DNA of 64,000 bases from Sphingomonadaceae bacterium PASS1 (lineage in GTDB: Bacteria; Pseudomonadota; Alphaproteobacteria; Sphingomonadales; Sphingomonadaceae). How positions within the stretch are numbered: the stretch's first letter is position 1; each line of letters begins with the position of its first letter. The stretch is taken from the NCBI GenBank assembly GCA_002255985.1, contig NKIR01000002.1, positions 208,479 to 272,478 of the forward strand. Direction: 5' to 3'. Below are positions 1-12,310 of the stretch, piece by piece. The position numbers and the translations under genes are program-made. The notes under the pieces are model-generated. The model searched no databases. It was not told the DNA's origin and saw nothing but the letters and a program-made list of their open reading frames with translations.

Positions 1-1518
<1,518 letters not shown>

Positions 1519-1601
1519 ACGCAAAGTCTGCGCAAACTATCGCTTCGACAATTGGAAGCGTGCGGCGTTTATTGTAGCCCGCGCGCCTCGGGGGGAATGT
1601 T

Positions 1602-1967
1602 ATGCACAAACGTCACTATCTTGCGTTCGCGCTTATCTCCTTGCCGGTTTTGGCGCAGGCCGGCGACAGCCGTATCGAAATCGGAACGGGATTGGCCAGC
1701 TATTATGGCGCCGAACTCAGCGGCAATCGCACGGCCAGCGGTGAGCGTTTTGATCCAAACGCGATGACCGCGGCGCACCGGACGTTATCTTTTGGTACCC
1801 GGGTAGCAGTCACCAATTTGGCCAATGGTCAGGAAGTTGTCGTGCGCGTTAACGACCGCGGACCGTGGAGCAAATCACGCATCATGGATATATCTTATGC
1901 TGCAGCCAAACAGATCGGGATGCACCGCAGCGGGACCGCAAAGGTTAAGCTCGAGCGGATCGATTAA
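1602..1967 (+). CDS. Septal ring lytic transglycosylase RlpA family protein (DPBB domain)
   Basis: Signal peptide plus GLASYYG...RTASGERFDPNAMTAAHRTLSFGTRVAVTNLANGQEVVVRVNDRGP, typical RlpA/DPBB. Confidence 0.9.
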   Translation: MHKRHYLAFALISLPVLAQAGDSRIEIGTGLASYYGAELSGNRTASGERFDPNAMTAAHRTLSFGTRVAVTNLANGQEVVVRVNDRGPWSKSRIMDISYAAAKQIGMHRSGTAKVKLERID

Positions 1968-2686
1968 TCGAGCGCAGCGCGCTGCCAGTCTGGCAGATTG
2001 AGCGCCGTCAAATCTTCCAGGCGGCGCAACTCCACCGATATATCAAGTTCCGGATAAACGCACCGCTGCCGGCTCTCGTCGGCTTGTGCCAACGGGACGA
2101 CCACCAGCCGTCGGTTCACCTTTTGTCGCCAGTTCATACGCGCCGTATTCTCCTGCCCGACATAGCATCCCTTGGTGAAGGATACCCCGTTCAGTTCTGC
2201 GGCATTGGCCTCAAGCCACAACGTCTGTTCGCTGCCCAGCTCATGTACGCCCTCAGTGATGCCAAGCCCAAGCCGATGCGCGCGATAGGCGGCACTCCCA
2301 TCGACATCATCGTCGGCCGGGGCGCTCAGCAAGCGTGTTCCGAGCTCCGGATGGCGCGGGTCTGAACTGCCGTCGCCTTTCCAGAGCACGCCGCATTCCG
2401 GATCAATGGCAATGGCGATTTTCCGGCGCAACCGGTACATCGACAGGCGGCGGACCAATGCGTCTGCTTGCGTACCTTCGCAATCGATAAGCACATCGTC
2501 ACCATCTGCCCACAGAATGAAATCGAACAGCGCCTTTCCCTGCGGGCTCAACAAGCCTGCCCATAAGGGCATTTCTGCCGCGGTATCCTGCGTCACTAGT
2601 CCCTGCAAAAATTGGCGCACGTCCTCACCCGGCTCGGTGGGCGACAGACGGATAACGCAGCGGTCGAATAGACGGGTGTTTGGCAT
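1964..2686 (-). CDS. YgfZ/GcvT-like folate-binding protein
   Basis: Conserved KGCYVGQE(N)TARM motif of the YgfZ family. Confidence 0.9.
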   Translation of the reverse strand: MPNTRLFDRCVIRLSPTEPGEDVRQFLQGLVTQDTAAEMPLWAGLLSPQGKALFDFILWADGDDVLIDCEGTQADALVRRLSMYRLRRKIAIAIDPECGVLWKGDGSSDPRHPELGTRLLSAPADDDVDGSAAYRAHRLGLGITEGVHELGSEQTLWLEANAAELNGVSFTKGCYVGQENTARMNWRQKVNRRLVVVPLAQADESRQRCVYPELDISVELRRLEDLTALNLPDWQRAALD

Positions 2687-2724
2687 AGGTGACAGATAGG
2701 GGGAGAGGCGCTTAAAGGGAAGCC

Positions 2725-3768
2725 ATGACCGACCAGATGATTCTTTCCATCCGCCGCCCTGATGATTGGCATCTCCATTTTCGTGACGGCGCAGCCATGC
2801 GCAGCGTGGTGCCCTTCACCGCGAAACAGTTTGCGCGTGCGATTGTCATGCCCAATTTATCGCCACCTGTAACAACAGTTGAAGCGGGCGCGGCCTATCG
2901 TGACCGGATTTTGGCAGCAGTGCCCGAAGGCGTCACGTTCACGCCACTTATGACGGCCTATCTTACCGACGTAAGTGACGGGAATGAACTGGCACGCGGT
3001 CACGCCGAAGGTGTGTTTACAGCGGCAAAGCTATACCCCGCGCACGCCACCACTGGAAGCGCGCATGGCGTAACCAGCGTAACCAACATCATGCCCGCGC
3101 TGGAGCATATGGCGCGGATCGGCATGCCATTGCTGATCCACGGCGAAGTTACAGACTCGCACGTCGATATCTTTGACCGTGAGGCTGTGTTCATTGAACG
3201 GACGCTGTCGAAACTGGTGCGCGATCTGCCTGAGCTCAAGATCGTTTTTGAACATATCACCACTGCAGACGCTGTCGCTTTTGTAGATGCCAGCGGTCCC
3301 AATGTCGCGGCGACCATCACGCCGCAACATTTGCACATCAACCGCAATGCCATGTTTACAGGCGGCATCCGTCCGCATGCCTACTGCCTGCCGGTCGCCA
3401 AACGTGAGATACACCGGCTTGCGCTCCGCAAGGCTGCGACATCGGGAAGCCGTAAATATTTCCTCGGCACCGACAGCGCGCCGCACGACAAAACCGCGAA
3501 GGAAAGCGCCTGCGGATGCGCGGGCATCTTCAACGCGCCCTTCGCATTGGAAAGCTACGCCGCCGTCTTTGAAGAAGAAGGCGCGCTGGATAAATTTGAG
3601 GCCTTTGCTTCGGAAAACGGCCCGCGTTTCTATGGCCTGCCGTTGAACGAGGAGCGCATAATATTGGAACGCACCGATATCGTCGTTCCGGAACTGCTTG
3701 CGCTGGAAGGGCTTGATGTCGTGCCGTTCCACGCAGGGGAAACATTGCGCTGGCGGCTGAAGGCTTAA
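2725..3768 (+). CDS. pyrC: Dihydroorotase
   Basis: [14 protein letters not shown]-terminus, [26 protein letters not shown] motifs. Confidence 0.96.
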   Translation: MTDQMILSIRRPDDWHLHFRDGAAMRSVVPFTAKQFARAIVMPNLSPPVTTVEAGAAYRDRILAAVPEGVTFTPLMTAYLTDVSDGNELARGHAEGVFTAAKLYPAHATTGSAHGVTSVTNIMPALEHMARIGMPLLIHGEVTDSHVDIFDREAVFIERTLSKLVRDLPELKIVFEHITTADAVAFVDASGPNVAATITPQHLHINRNAMFTGGIRPHAYCLPVAKREIHRLALRKAATSGSRKYFLGTDSAPHDKTAKESACGCAGIFNAPFALESYAAVFEEEGALDKFEAFASENGPRFYGLPLNEERIILERTDIVVPELLALEGLDVVPFHAGETLRWRLKA

Positions 3769-4673
3769 GCTTTTGATGCCCTGTAGGTTTTAATCGCGTC
3801 CGCACAGAAAATCGCGATACTGATCCAGATCAGGATGAAGCACGCCAGCTTCGTCGTGCTCAATGGCTCGCCGTACACGAACACACCCAGCAGGAACGCA
3901 ATGGACGGTGCCGTATATTGCACAAAGCCCAGGCTGGTATAGCTCATCCGGCGGGCGGCGGTCGCGAACAGCAGCAACGGGATGGCGGTGACCGCACCTG
4001 CCAATATCAAAAGCCCCGACGTCGTCACATCATCCCCAAATCCGCCGCCACCAACTTGCGCGAAATAGAGCACCGCACCCAATGCCAGCGGCGCCAGCAA
4101 TGTCGTCTCGGTCGCGAGGCCGGGAACAGAGCCAACGGGGGTAATCTTGCGGATAAGGCCGTAGAGGCCAAAGCTTAAAGCGAGCGATATCGATACCCAT
4201 AAGGTATCGAGCGCATCACCGATGAGGATAGCAACGCCAATGGCGGCAACGGCAACGGCGACCATCTGAAGCGGTCGCAATCGCTCGCCTAAAAACAGAC
4301 GCCCCAGCAGGACGTTCACCAAGGGGTTGAGATAATAGCCAAGGCTGGCTGCCAAAATATGGTCTGTGGAAACGGCCCAAATGTAGATCAGCCAGTTAAT
4401 GGCGACCAACGTGGCAGAAGCGAGCAAATTACGCAGATGCGCCGTGTGGCGGAAAATGGCCGCATATTCGCCAAGCTGTTTGCGAAAGGCCATAATGACC
4501 AGCAGCAGGGGAATGGACCACAAGACACGCTGCGCAACAACCGCGATCGGCGAGACATGGCTCAGCAGCTTGAAATAAACCGGGACGAAGCCCCAGATGA
4601 GATATGCCGACATGGCATAAGGCAAGCCACTTGGCTGCGCAGGTTCTGGTTTGTCTGTCATGTGTTTTGCCAA
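3765..4673 (-). CDS. rarD: EamA family transporter RarD
   Basis: [14 protein letters not shown]...RVLWSIPLL...[10 protein letters not shown], RarD-type 10-TM DMT protein. Confidence 0.88.
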   Translation of the reverse strand: MAKHMTDKPEPAQPSGLPYAMSAYLIWGFVPVYFKLLSHVSPIAVVAQRVLWSIPLLLVIMAFRKQLGEYAAIFRHTAHLRNLLASATLVAINWLIYIWAVSTDHILAASLGYYLNPLVNVLLGRLFLGERLRPLQMVAVAVAAIGVAILIGDALDTLWVSISLALSFGLYGLIRKITPVGSVPGLATETTLLAPLALGAVLYFAQVGGGGFGDDVTTSGLLILAGAVTAIPLLLFATAARRMSYTSLGFVQYTAPSIAFLLGVFVYGEPLSTTKLACFILIWISIAIFCADAIKTYRASKA

Positions 4674-4688
4674 GCCTTCGGGTGGAGA

Positions 4689-4910
4689 TCAGATGATCCC
4701 GCCGCCCATCCAGAGGCGCAGCGCGCAAATGGCTATAACGACCAAGCAGAAGTTGCGGCCGCTGTCCTTTTCCGACGCGAAGCCAAAGGCCGCACCAACG
4801 CCAGCGATCAGGATAATGAACCAGTTCAGCCATCCCAGCAACGGGATGAACCCGATGATGGCCAGCAAAAGTGCAATAAGGCCAAAGAGGAATGCGAGGA
4901 TATTTGCCAT
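4689..4910 (-). CDS. Small hydrophobic membrane protein of unknown function
   Basis: MANILAFLFGLIALLLAIIGFIPLLGWLNW...; internal ATG chosen as more plausible start. Confidence 0.6.
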   Translation of the reverse strand: MANILAFLFGLIALLLAIIGFIPLLGWLNWFIILIAGVGAAFGFASEKDSGRNFCLVVIAICALRLWMGGGII

Positions 4911-5053
4911 AAAACGACTGTGGCGGGTTTTTAGGATTGTGGCAAGCACAGCCAACCTTTGCAGTCGATCCCGCGAATATCACGGTACCGAAATGACAAG
5001 AGGCTCAACCTGTCGCCAGATTGAGCCTCATTGCACCCAAGCACGTGTGAAAT

Positions 5054-5623
5054 TTAACGCCACTGTTCCAATCCGCGATAGTCAATGTCGACCACGCGGC
5101 CACGCTCTACAAAGCAGGTGAAGCGGCCTTGGTCATAACCGCGCTGGTAAGCGTTGCCGCCAAATCGGTCATTGCCATAATAATTATTCTCGTAACGGCC
5201 ACGTCCGCCGTCTTGAACAACGACATTGCCTTTGACCCGGTAGCCATAGCGCGTCCGTTCGATGCTACGCACTTGCGTGACGTCTGAACGGCTGTAGCCA
5301 TTGGCCCAACGTTCAACGCTGGCGACGCACTGGTTTACGGCGGCGCGGCCGCTGCCGTTGCGATTGTCGTAATTATAGCCTGCGCGGTTATCATCATTAC
5401 GGTCATCATAACCGTAGCGATCGTTGCGGCCATTGTTGCCGCTTGAAAGCACAGCGGCAAGACCACCGAGCACAACAGCTCCGGCAATAATCTCGCCGGC
5501 ACTTATGTTATCACGGTCGCGATTGCGGTCATGGCGATCACGCGCTTGGGCGGGAACGGTTACACTCACCAAAGCTGCAGCAGCAGCTCCCGCGCCAAGC
5601 AAAGTTTTGGTCATGAAATTCAT
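5054..5623 (-). CDS. Exported Asp/Arg/Asn/Gly-rich hypothetical protein (17-kDa-antigen-like arrangement)
   Basis: Signal peptide, single helix AGEIIAGAVVLGGLAAVL, low-complexity RDRHDRNRDRD / DDRNDDNRAGYNYDNRNG, conserved C-terminal domain. Confidence 0.7.
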   Translation of the reverse strand: MNFMTKTLLGAGAAAAALVSVTVPAQARDRHDRNRDRDNISAGEIIAGAVVLGGLAAVLSSGNNGRNDRYGYDDRNDDNRAGYNYDNRNGSGRAAVNQCVASVERWANGYSRSDVTQVRSIERTRYGYRVKGNVVVQDGGRGRYENNYYGNDRFGGNAYQRGYDQGRFTCFVERGRVVDIDYRGLEQWR

Positions 5624-5749
5624 CTTCGTTCTCCTTGAACCGGCGCAGCTATTCTGTGCCGATGGAGAGCGAATATGCGATTCGGGTTGTCCGGATGCTG
5701 AATTGACTTGTCAGCATCCGTTCATCTAAATTGCCCTTTTAATGAACAA

Positions 5750-7906
5750 TTATTCGGTGAGGGTCAGCCCCGTCCATTTGGCGAGAAACGCATAAATGTC
5801 CGAATATTCGTCAATAACCTTATCGGTCGGCTTGCCTGAACCATGGCCCGCACGGCTTTCGATGCGGATGATCTTGGGCTTGTTTCCGGTTTCTGCAGCT
5901 TGCAAGGCGGAGATATATTTGAAGCTATGCCCCGGAACCACACGGTCATCGGTATCCGCGGTCGATACAATGACGGCGGGATATTCAACGCCCGATTTGA
6001 TGTTGTGATAGGGTGAGTAAGTCATCTGCATTTTAAAGTCGGCTTCCTTGCTGGGGTAGCCATAATCATCGACCCAATAACGACCAGCCGTGAAACGGTC
6101 GAAGCGGACCATATCCATCACGCCCACTGCGGCATGGCCCGCCGCGAACAGGTCAGGACGCTGGTTGACAACGGCACCAATCAGCAATCCCCCATTGGAT
6201 CGCCCTTCAATGGCAATCTTGCCCTTGGCCGAAACGCCGCTGGATATAAGATATTCCGCTGCGGCGGCAAAATCGTCAAAGACATTTTGTTTGTTCATCA
6301 AACGACCGGCATCATGCCACGGCTTCCCATATTCGCCGCCGCCACGAATGTTGGCGAGGGCGAATACACCGCCCGATTGCAACCAAGCCATACGCGTTGC
6401 GGAATAAGTGGGGGTCTGCGAAATGTTGAACCCGCCATAGGAATACAGCAACGTCGGCGCGCCCTTAGTCAGATCGAGATTTTTTTTATGCACGACGAAC
6501 ATCGGGATCTTCGTGCCGTCCTTCGACGGATAGAACACTTGTTCGACCGTGAAGTCTGCCGGGTTGAAGCTTAGCTTTGGCTGCGCGAAGGGTGCCGACG
6601 CACCCGTCTTGCTGTCGAAACGATACACGGCGCCGGGCTGATTAAAGCTGGAGAATCCGTAAAATGTTTCTGGATCACCCGGCGTTCCTGAAAAGCCACT
6701 GGCCGTCCCAATCGCGCTGAGCTTGATTTCCTGCAAAGGTTGCCCTGCGAGGTCTGTCATCAGCGCCATCGATTTGGCATCTTTGATATATGACAGGATG
6801 AGCCGGTTGCCGACGATCTGCGCGCGCGAAAGCGTTTCCGCGCTCTCCGCTATGACATCGGTAAATGCGGGCGTCTTCGCACCCAGATCAACCGTAACAA
6901 CCTTAAGCTTTGCGGCATCCTTGTTGGTAGTGAACCAAAGCGTGTTGCCCATGCCTTCGATCAGGCCCCAGTCATGATCGAGACCCCTGACGAGCGGCTG
7001 CGGTTTCCATGTTGGCTTTTTGCCAAGTGGCATCACGTGCAGTTCATACTTCTCATCGGTTCCGGAAGACGTCGTAATGACCGCCCATTTGCCGTCGTGC
7101 GTCACTTGCGCGCTATGCCCATATTCAGGCTTGTCCGGCGTTGCGTATATTGCCTTGTCTTGCGACTGGGGCGTGCCGATTTTGTGGTAATAGATCGTCT
7201 GGTTATAGTTCAGCTGCTGGAATGCGGCGCCTTCTTTTGGCTCTGCAAAACGCGAGTATAAAAACCCGTCATTGCCCACCCAGCTTATGTTCGTGAATTT
7301 TGCCCAGTTGATTTCGTCGGCGAGCACCTTGCCGGTCACGGTGTCGAGGACTTTAATCGTCCGCCAGTCTGAACCGCCATCTTGAACAGCATAAGCCATG
7401 AACTTGCCATTTTTCGATGGCACCCAGCTATCTAGCGCAGTGGCACCGTCTTTTGCCCATAGATTGGGATCGATCAAAATACGGTCCGCGCCCGTTAGTC
7501 CCTTGCGCACATACAAGACTGACTGGTTCTGCAGGCCGTCATTCTTTGTGAAGAAATAATAACCACCGGCTTTTTCAGGAAGGCCAAAGCGTTCGTAATC
7601 GAAAAGCTTCTTCATGCGCTCGGCGAGCACTTTTTTGCCGGGTAAAGTTTCCAGATATGCGTCGGTGACTGCATTTTGCGCCTTCACCCATTCGGCGACT
7701 TCGGGATTGACGCGGACATCGTCTTCAAGCCAGCGATAAGGATCAGCAACCTTTACGCCGAATTGTTCATCGACGACATTGACGGTTTTGGTCTGCGGAT
7801 AGGTCAATTTGACTGCTGCATCGGTGGTGGCTGAATCTTGGGCCATGGCGGCCGACGAAATCGGTGCCATCATAACGGCTGCGCCGACCAAAAATACACT
7901 TCGCAT
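5750..7906 (-). CDS. Prolyl oligopeptidase family serine peptidase (S9A), exported
   Basis: YSYGGFN, ANIRGGGEYGKPWHDAG, IEGRSNGGLLIGAVVNQRPDLF active-site serine region; signal peptide. Confidence 0.95.
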   Translation of the reverse strand: MRSVFLVGAAVMMAPISSAAMAQDSATTDAAVKLTYPQTKTVNVVDEQFGVKVADPYRWLEDDVRVNPEVAEWVKAQNAVTDAYLETLPGKKVLAERMKKLFDYERFGLPEKAGGYYFFTKNDGLQNQSVLYVRKGLTGADRILIDPNLWAKDGATALDSWVPSKNGKFMAYAVQDGGSDWRTIKVLDTVTGKVLADEINWAKFTNISWVGNDGFLYSRFAEPKEGAAFQQLNYNQTIYYHKIGTPQSQDKAIYATPDKPEYGHSAQVTHDGKWAVITTSSGTDEKYELHVMPLGKKPTWKPQPLVRGLDHDWGLIEGMGNTLWFTTNKDAAKLKVVTVDLGAKTPAFTDVIAESAETLSRAQIVGNRLILSYIKDAKSMALMTDLAGQPLQEIKLSAIGTASGFSGTPGDPETFYGFSSFNQPGAVYRFDSKTGASAPFAQPKLSFNPADFTVEQVFYPSKDGTKIPMFVVHKKNLDLTKGAPTLLYSYGGFNISQTPTYSATRMAWLQSGGVFALANIRGGGEYGKPWHDAGRLMNKQNVFDDFAAAAEYLISSGVSAKGKIAIEGRSNGGLLIGAVVNQRPDLFAAGHAAVGVMDMVRFDRFTAGRYWVDDYGYPSKEADFKMQMTYSPYHNIKSGVEYPAVIVSTADTDDRVVPGHSFKYISALQAAETGNKPKIIRIESRAGHGSGKPTDKVIDEYSDIYAFLAKWTGLTLTE

Positions 7907-8115
7907 ATTATCATTTCCCCAACTCTCAAAATCTCTGTCATCCGACTATAGCGTCCACGCTTGAACGCCAACTAATCCTGCCGTCCCCCGCAAGAATATT
8001 TTGCATTTTCGTCGAAATCATTCACCGCGCTGCCGCGGTGCCAGACATCGTCCATGTGCTAAAAGGGCCATCTCATTGCAAGAAGCTGCTCTATCGATCA
8101 AAAAAGGCTTAAAAC

Positions 8116-8152
8116 GAAAAAGGGCGGCACCCTTTCGGATACCGCCCTTTTG
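8116..8152 (-). terminator. Rho-independent terminator downstream of rplQ
   Basis: AAAAGGGCGG...CCGCCCTTTT inverted repeat followed on the minus strand by TTTTTCGTTTT, immediately after rplQ. Confidence 0.8.
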
Positions 8153-8174
8153 AAACTCTTAAAGCAAGACGTGC

Positions 8175-8588
8175 TTATTCAGCATCGTCCAATACTTCAA
8201 CTGGGCCGCTGTCCTGACCCTTGGCGTCGACATTGCGGTCAACGAGTTCGATGACGCCCATTGGTGCGGCATCGGAACCACGGAAACCAGCCTTGATCAC
8301 GCGGCTGTAACCACCGCTGCGGTCGGCATAGCGCGTTGCCAGTTCGTCAAACAACTTCACCAGTTGCTTGTCGTCCATCAAACGGCTCATCGCGAGACGA
8401 CGGTTGGACAAGCCACCCTTCTTCGCAAGCGTGATCAGCTTTTCGATGTAAGGACGCAGTTCCTTCGCCTTTGGCAAAGTCGTCTTGATCTGTTCGTGCT
8501 TGATAAGCGACGCTGCCATGTTGCGAAGCATCGCGGTACGGTGCGACGTGGTACGTTGCAGCTTACGGTGGCCAACTTTATGGCGCAT
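8175..8588 (-). CDS. rplQ: 50S ribosomal protein L17
   Basis: [46 protein letters not shown]. Confidence 0.98.
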   Translation of the reverse strand: MRHKVGHRKLQRTTSHRTAMLRNMAASLIKHEQIKTTLPKAKELRPYIEKLITLAKKGGLSNRRLAMSRLMDDKQLVKLFDELATRYADRSGGYSRVIKAGFRGSDAAPMGVIELVDRNVDAKGQDSGPVEVLDDAE

Positions 8589-8779
8589 AATTCATTCCTT
8601 TCTTGCCGACCCTTCCGGGCGGGAGGTGCGAAGCAGACCAAAGGTCAACCCGGTTCCCACTTTCCCTTAAAGGATCGGTCGTTCGTAGGGGGGCCGTATC
8701 AGGTACCCCGATCCTGGCCGTTTAAGGGCGGCCATTTCCCTTTTGGTTGGGCCGAAGCACTGCCTCGGCCCAATATTCT

Positions 8780-9841
8780 TTAGCCAAGCAGTTCTTGCTC
8801 AAGCTTCTTTGCCATCTCTTCGATGTTTTCTGGCGGCCATCCGGGGATGTCCATGCCAAGGCGCAAGCCCATCGACGAGAGCACTTCCTTGATTTCGTTC
8901 AGCGACTTGCGACCGAAATTAGGCGTACGCAGCATTTCGGCTTCGCTCTTTTGAACGAGGTCGCCGATGTAGATGATGTTGTCGTTCTTGAGGCAGTTTG
9001 CGCTGCGGACCGACAATTCCAATTCGTCGACCTTCTTGAGAAGGTAACGGTTGAGCTGGTTTGCATCCGATTCTTCCGAAGAAGCTGATGGTGCAGCCAT
9101 GCCAATCATTGGCGACGATGCAGCCATCGAATCTTCGAAGTGGACGAATACTTGCAACTGGTCCTGAAGAATGCGTGCGGCATAAGCCACGGCGTCTTCT
9201 GGCGTTACGGTGCCGTCGGTTTCGATGGTCAGCGACAACTTGTCATAGTCAAGTTCTTGACCGATGCGTGCATTGTCCACCTTGTAAGCGACCTGACGTA
9301 CAGGCGAATACAGGCTGTCGACCGGAATGAGGCCAATTGGCGCATCCGCTGGACGGTTGGCGACTGCAGGAACATAACCCTTGCCGATGTCAGCAGTGAT
9401 TTCCATGTTGAGCGTCGCGCCATCGTCGAGATGACAGATGATGAGATCAGGGTTCATCACTTGGATGTCGCCCGAAACGGCAATGTCACCAGCGGTTACC
9501 GCGCCGGGGCCAGTTGCCGAAAGCTGAAGACGCTTTGGACCTTCGCCCTCCATCTTCAACGCCACTTGCTTGATGTTCAGAACAATGTCGGTGACATCTT
9601 CACGAACGCCCGCGAGCGACGAGAATTCGTGCAACACGTTTTCAATTTTGATTGATGTAATCGCTGCGCCCTGCAGCGATGAAAGCAATACGCGACGTAG
9701 CGCATTGCCGAGAGTCAAACCAAAGCCACGCTCCAGCGGTTCTGCAACAAAAGTTGCCTTACGCTTCGCATCGCTACCTGACTTGAGTTCAAGTGCGTTG
9801 GGCTTTTTCAGTTCCTGCCAGTTCTTAATATTGACGGACAT
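8780..9841 (-). CDS. rpoA: DNA-directed RNA polymerase subunit alpha
   Basis: [31 protein letters not shown]-terminal domain [14 protein letters not shown]; start chosen at MSVNIKNW. Confidence 0.98.
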   Translation of the reverse strand: MSVNIKNWQELKKPNALELKSGSDAKRKATFVAEPLERGFGLTLGNALRRVLLSSLQGAAITSIKIENVLHEFSSLAGVREDVTDIVLNIKQVALKMEGEGPKRLQLSATGPGAVTAGDIAVSGDIQVMNPDLIICHLDDGATLNMEITADIGKGYVPAVANRPADAPIGLIPVDSLYSPVRQVAYKVDNARIGQELDYDKLSLTIETDGTVTPEDAVAYAARILQDQLQVFVHFEDSMAASSPMIGMAAPSASSEESDANQLNRYLLKKVDELELSVRSANCLKNDNIIYIGDLVQKSEAEMLRTPNFGRKSLNEIKEVLSSMGLRLGMDIPGWPPENIEEMAKKLEQELLG

Positions 9842-9941
9842 GGATTTCCCCTTGGGTTTTGCGGGACCGGCAATTTGGTGCACCGTGCCGGTTCGCGGGT
9901 AAAAGAAGGAACGACTGAACAGCCGCCCCTGAAACGAATGC

Positions 9942-10331
9942 TTAGACGCGCCGACGCTTGGAAGGACGGACGCCGTTGTGCGGGATCGATGTCACGTCAC
10001 GGATCGAGGTGATGGTGAAACCCACTGCCTGCAATGCGCGAAGTGCCGATTCACGACCCGAACCGGGGCCCTTCACTTCGACTTCAAGCGTACGAACGCC
10101 GTGTTCAGCGGCCTTCTTGCCTGCGTCTTCCGCTGCAACCTGTGCTGCATAAGGCGTCGACTTGCGGCTGCCCTTGAAACCCATGGTTCCTGCGGATGAC
10201 CAGCTGATCGCGTTGCCCTGGGCATCGGTGATCGTGATCATTGTGTTGTTGAAGCTGGCATTGACGTGCGCGACGCCTGCCGAAATATTTTTACGCTCCC
10301 GCTTTTTAATGCGCTGTGGTTCGCGTGCCAT
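9942..10331 (-). CDS. rpsK: 30S ribosomal protein S11
   Basis: [31 protein letters not shown]-terminal TPIPHNG-type [17 protein letters not shown]. Confidence 0.98.
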   Translation of the reverse strand: MAREPQRIKKRERKNISAGVAHVNASFNNTMITITDAQGNAISWSSAGTMGFKGSRKSTPYAAQVAAEDAGKKAAEHGVRTLEVEVKGPGSGRESALRALQAVGFTITSIRDVTSIPHNGVRPSKRRRV

Positions 10332-10388
10332 ATAATGTGTATCCTATTCGAAAATGCGAAGAAAAAATAATCAGGCAATAGCCCGTGA

Positions 10389-10757
10389 TTACTTCTTCTT
10401 GCCCGCGATTGCCTTGGACTTGCCCTTGCGGGTGCGCGCATTGGTATGCGTACGCTGGCCACGGACTGGAAGACCCTTACGATGGCGAAGGCCACGGTAG
10501 CAGGCGAGATCCATCAAACGCTTGATGTTCATCGATGTGTTACGGCGAAGATCGCCTTCTACGGTGTAGCCCGCATCGATGGTTTCGCGGATTTGCAGAA
10601 CTTCGGTGTCCGAAAGGTCCTGCACACGACGGCTATGATCAATTCCTAGCTTTGTCGCGATTTCGACGGCTTTAGTGCGGCCGATACCGTGAATGTAGGT
10701 GAGCGCAATGATCACGCGCTTGTTGGTTGGAATGTTAACTCCGGCAATACGTGCCAA
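10389..10757 (-). CDS. rpsM: 30S ribosomal protein S13 (probable TTG start)
   Basis: (M)[29 protein letters not shown]...[17 protein letters not shown] at 10755-10757 preceded by GGAG gives the expected length of 122 aa. Confidence 0.95.
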   Translation of the reverse strand: MARIAGVNIPTNKRVIIALTYIHGIGRTKAVEIATKLGIDHSRRVQDLSDTEVLQIRETIDAGYTVEGDLRRNTSMNIKRLMDLACYRGLRHRKGLPVRGQRTHTNARTRKGKSKAIAGKKK

Positions 10758-10931
10758 TTTATTTACTCCTGCTCCACAGGTGTCCCGAAAGACAAACCCT
10801 ATCTCAACGCTGATGATATTCCGAAACGCACAAAACCAGCGGACGCGTGAAAGCGCTGCTGGCTGCACCAGATGGTCGGAATTGACGTCCCCATACGGTG
10901 AGTCGCGCCAACTGTCAAGGCTAGCGGCGCG

Positions 10932-11837
10932 CTATCCCTTGCCCTTGGTCTTGGTCTTGCCCGCAATTGCGTTTTCTTCGATGAACGCAATAATTCGGCT
11001 CGCAATATCCTTGCCAGTGGCTTTTTCGATTCCTTCAAGCCCTGGCGAACTGTTCACTTCCATGATGACCGGGCCATGATTGGACCGGAGCATATCGACA
11101 CCGGCGACATTTAGCCCCATGGCGCGCGCGGCGCGGACCGCGGTTGAACGTTCTTCCGGTGTAATTTTGATGGCTTCGGCCGAACCGCCACGATGCAGGT
11201 TTGATCGAAAATCGCCCTCCGCACCCTTACGCTGCATCGATGCGACGACCTTGTTACCGATCACAAAACAACGGATGTCGGTGGCATTTGCCTCTTTGAT
11301 AAACTCCTGCACGAGGATGTTCACGTTCGCACCGCGAAAGGCCTCAATGACGGAGCGGGCAGACTTTTCGGTCTCGCCCAAAACCACGCCAATGCCTTGC
11401 GTGCCTTCCAACAGCTTGATGACCACGGGAGCGCCGCCGACCATTTTGATGACTTCTTCGGTTTGCTTGGGATCGTGGGCGAACGCCGTTACCGGCAGAC
11501 CAAGCCCCTTGCGCGCCAGAATCTGCAACGACCGCAGCTTGTCGCGGGAACGGCCGATGGCCACACTCTCGTTCAACGACCATACGTTCATCATCTCAAA
11601 CTGACGCAGTACAGCAAGGCCGTAAAATGTGATGGACGCGCCAATGCGCGGGATGACCGCGTCATATTTGCCAAGCTTGGCGCCCTGATAATATGCTTCG
11701 GGGCGGTGCGACGTGATGTTCATCGTCACCCGCAATGTATTCAGAATATCAATCTCATGTCCCCGCGCCAAGGCGGCTTCAACGAGCCTTTGATGCGAGT
11801 ATAGGTTGGCGTTGCGTGCCAACATGGCGATTTTCAT
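10932..11837 (-). CDS. rimK: RimK family ATP-grasp alpha-L-glutamate ligase
   Basis: [22 protein letters not shown]...[20 protein letters not shown]...[11 protein letters not shown]...[17 protein letters not shown]. Confidence 0.93.
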   Translation of the reverse strand: MKIAMLARNANLYSHQRLVEAALARGHEIDILNTLRVTMNITSHRPEAYYQGAKLGKYDAVIPRIGASITFYGLAVLRQFEMMNVWSLNESVAIGRSRDKLRSLQILARKGLGLPVTAFAHDPKQTEEVIKMVGGAPVVIKLLEGTQGIGVVLGETEKSARSVIEAFRGANVNILVQEFIKEANATDIRCFVIGNKVVASMQRKGAEGDFRSNLHRGGSAEAIKITPEERSTAVRAARAMGLNVAGVDMLRSNHGPVIMEVNSSPGLEGIEKATGKDIASRIIAFIEENAIAGKTKTKGKG

Positions 11838-12310
11838 ATGCTCGTATGTCCTTGATTCGCTGGCTTGCCCAATACCCAGCGTCGTCCGCTATTGACCAGA
11901 AAGCCGCGCCTTAGCGCCCGTCGGCCAATTAGCAAGGGAAAGGCCATCGAACGCCGGTTAGCCAAGGTGAGCTCTCCGTTCCAACACAGCTTACCAAAAC
12001 AAAATTGCGCTGAGATGACATAACGTTCTTGTGTGTCACCATTGGACGATCGCACCATGCGCCGGTCGACGACGGGCGCCTCATGGCGCTTTGGCTTTTC
12101 GCCCGCATTCAGACGGAACCAGAATTCAACGCACGGCTTGCCGTCGCGGACGATTGGCTTAATCCGGGTTGCATGTATCGATGACGTGGCTGCGCCTGTG
12201 TCCATTTTCGCATGTACTTGCGACAGGCCAAGGCTGGGCACATCGACCATTTCGCACCAGCCAATTTCTAATTTGGTACCCGAACGTGACTTGCCTCCCC
12301 CCACAGCCAA
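11834..12310 (-). CDS. RimB-like / retropepsin-like ATP-dependent zinc protease family protein
   Basis: [24 protein letters not shown] aspartyl-protease-like motif and [18 protein letters not shown]; overlaps rimK by 4 bp. Confidence 0.85.
   Translation of the reverse strand: MAVGGGKSRSGTKLEIGWCEMVDVPSLGLSQVHAKMDTGAATSSIHATRIKPIVRDGKPCVEFWFRLNAGEKPKRHEAPVVDRRMVRSSNGDTQERYVISAQFCFGKLCWNGELTLANRRSMAFPLLIGRRALRRGFLVNSGRRWVLGKPANQGHTSI

Noticed and set aside
3031-3732. Long antisense ORF (233 aa) opposite pyrC
   Set aside because: Shadow ORF on the complement of a well-conserved dihydroorotase; no recognisable domain.
5000-5029. GAGGCTCAA...TTGAGCCTC inverted repeat after the 5054-5623 gene
   Set aside because: Good stem but no clear T-tract, so not called as a terminator.
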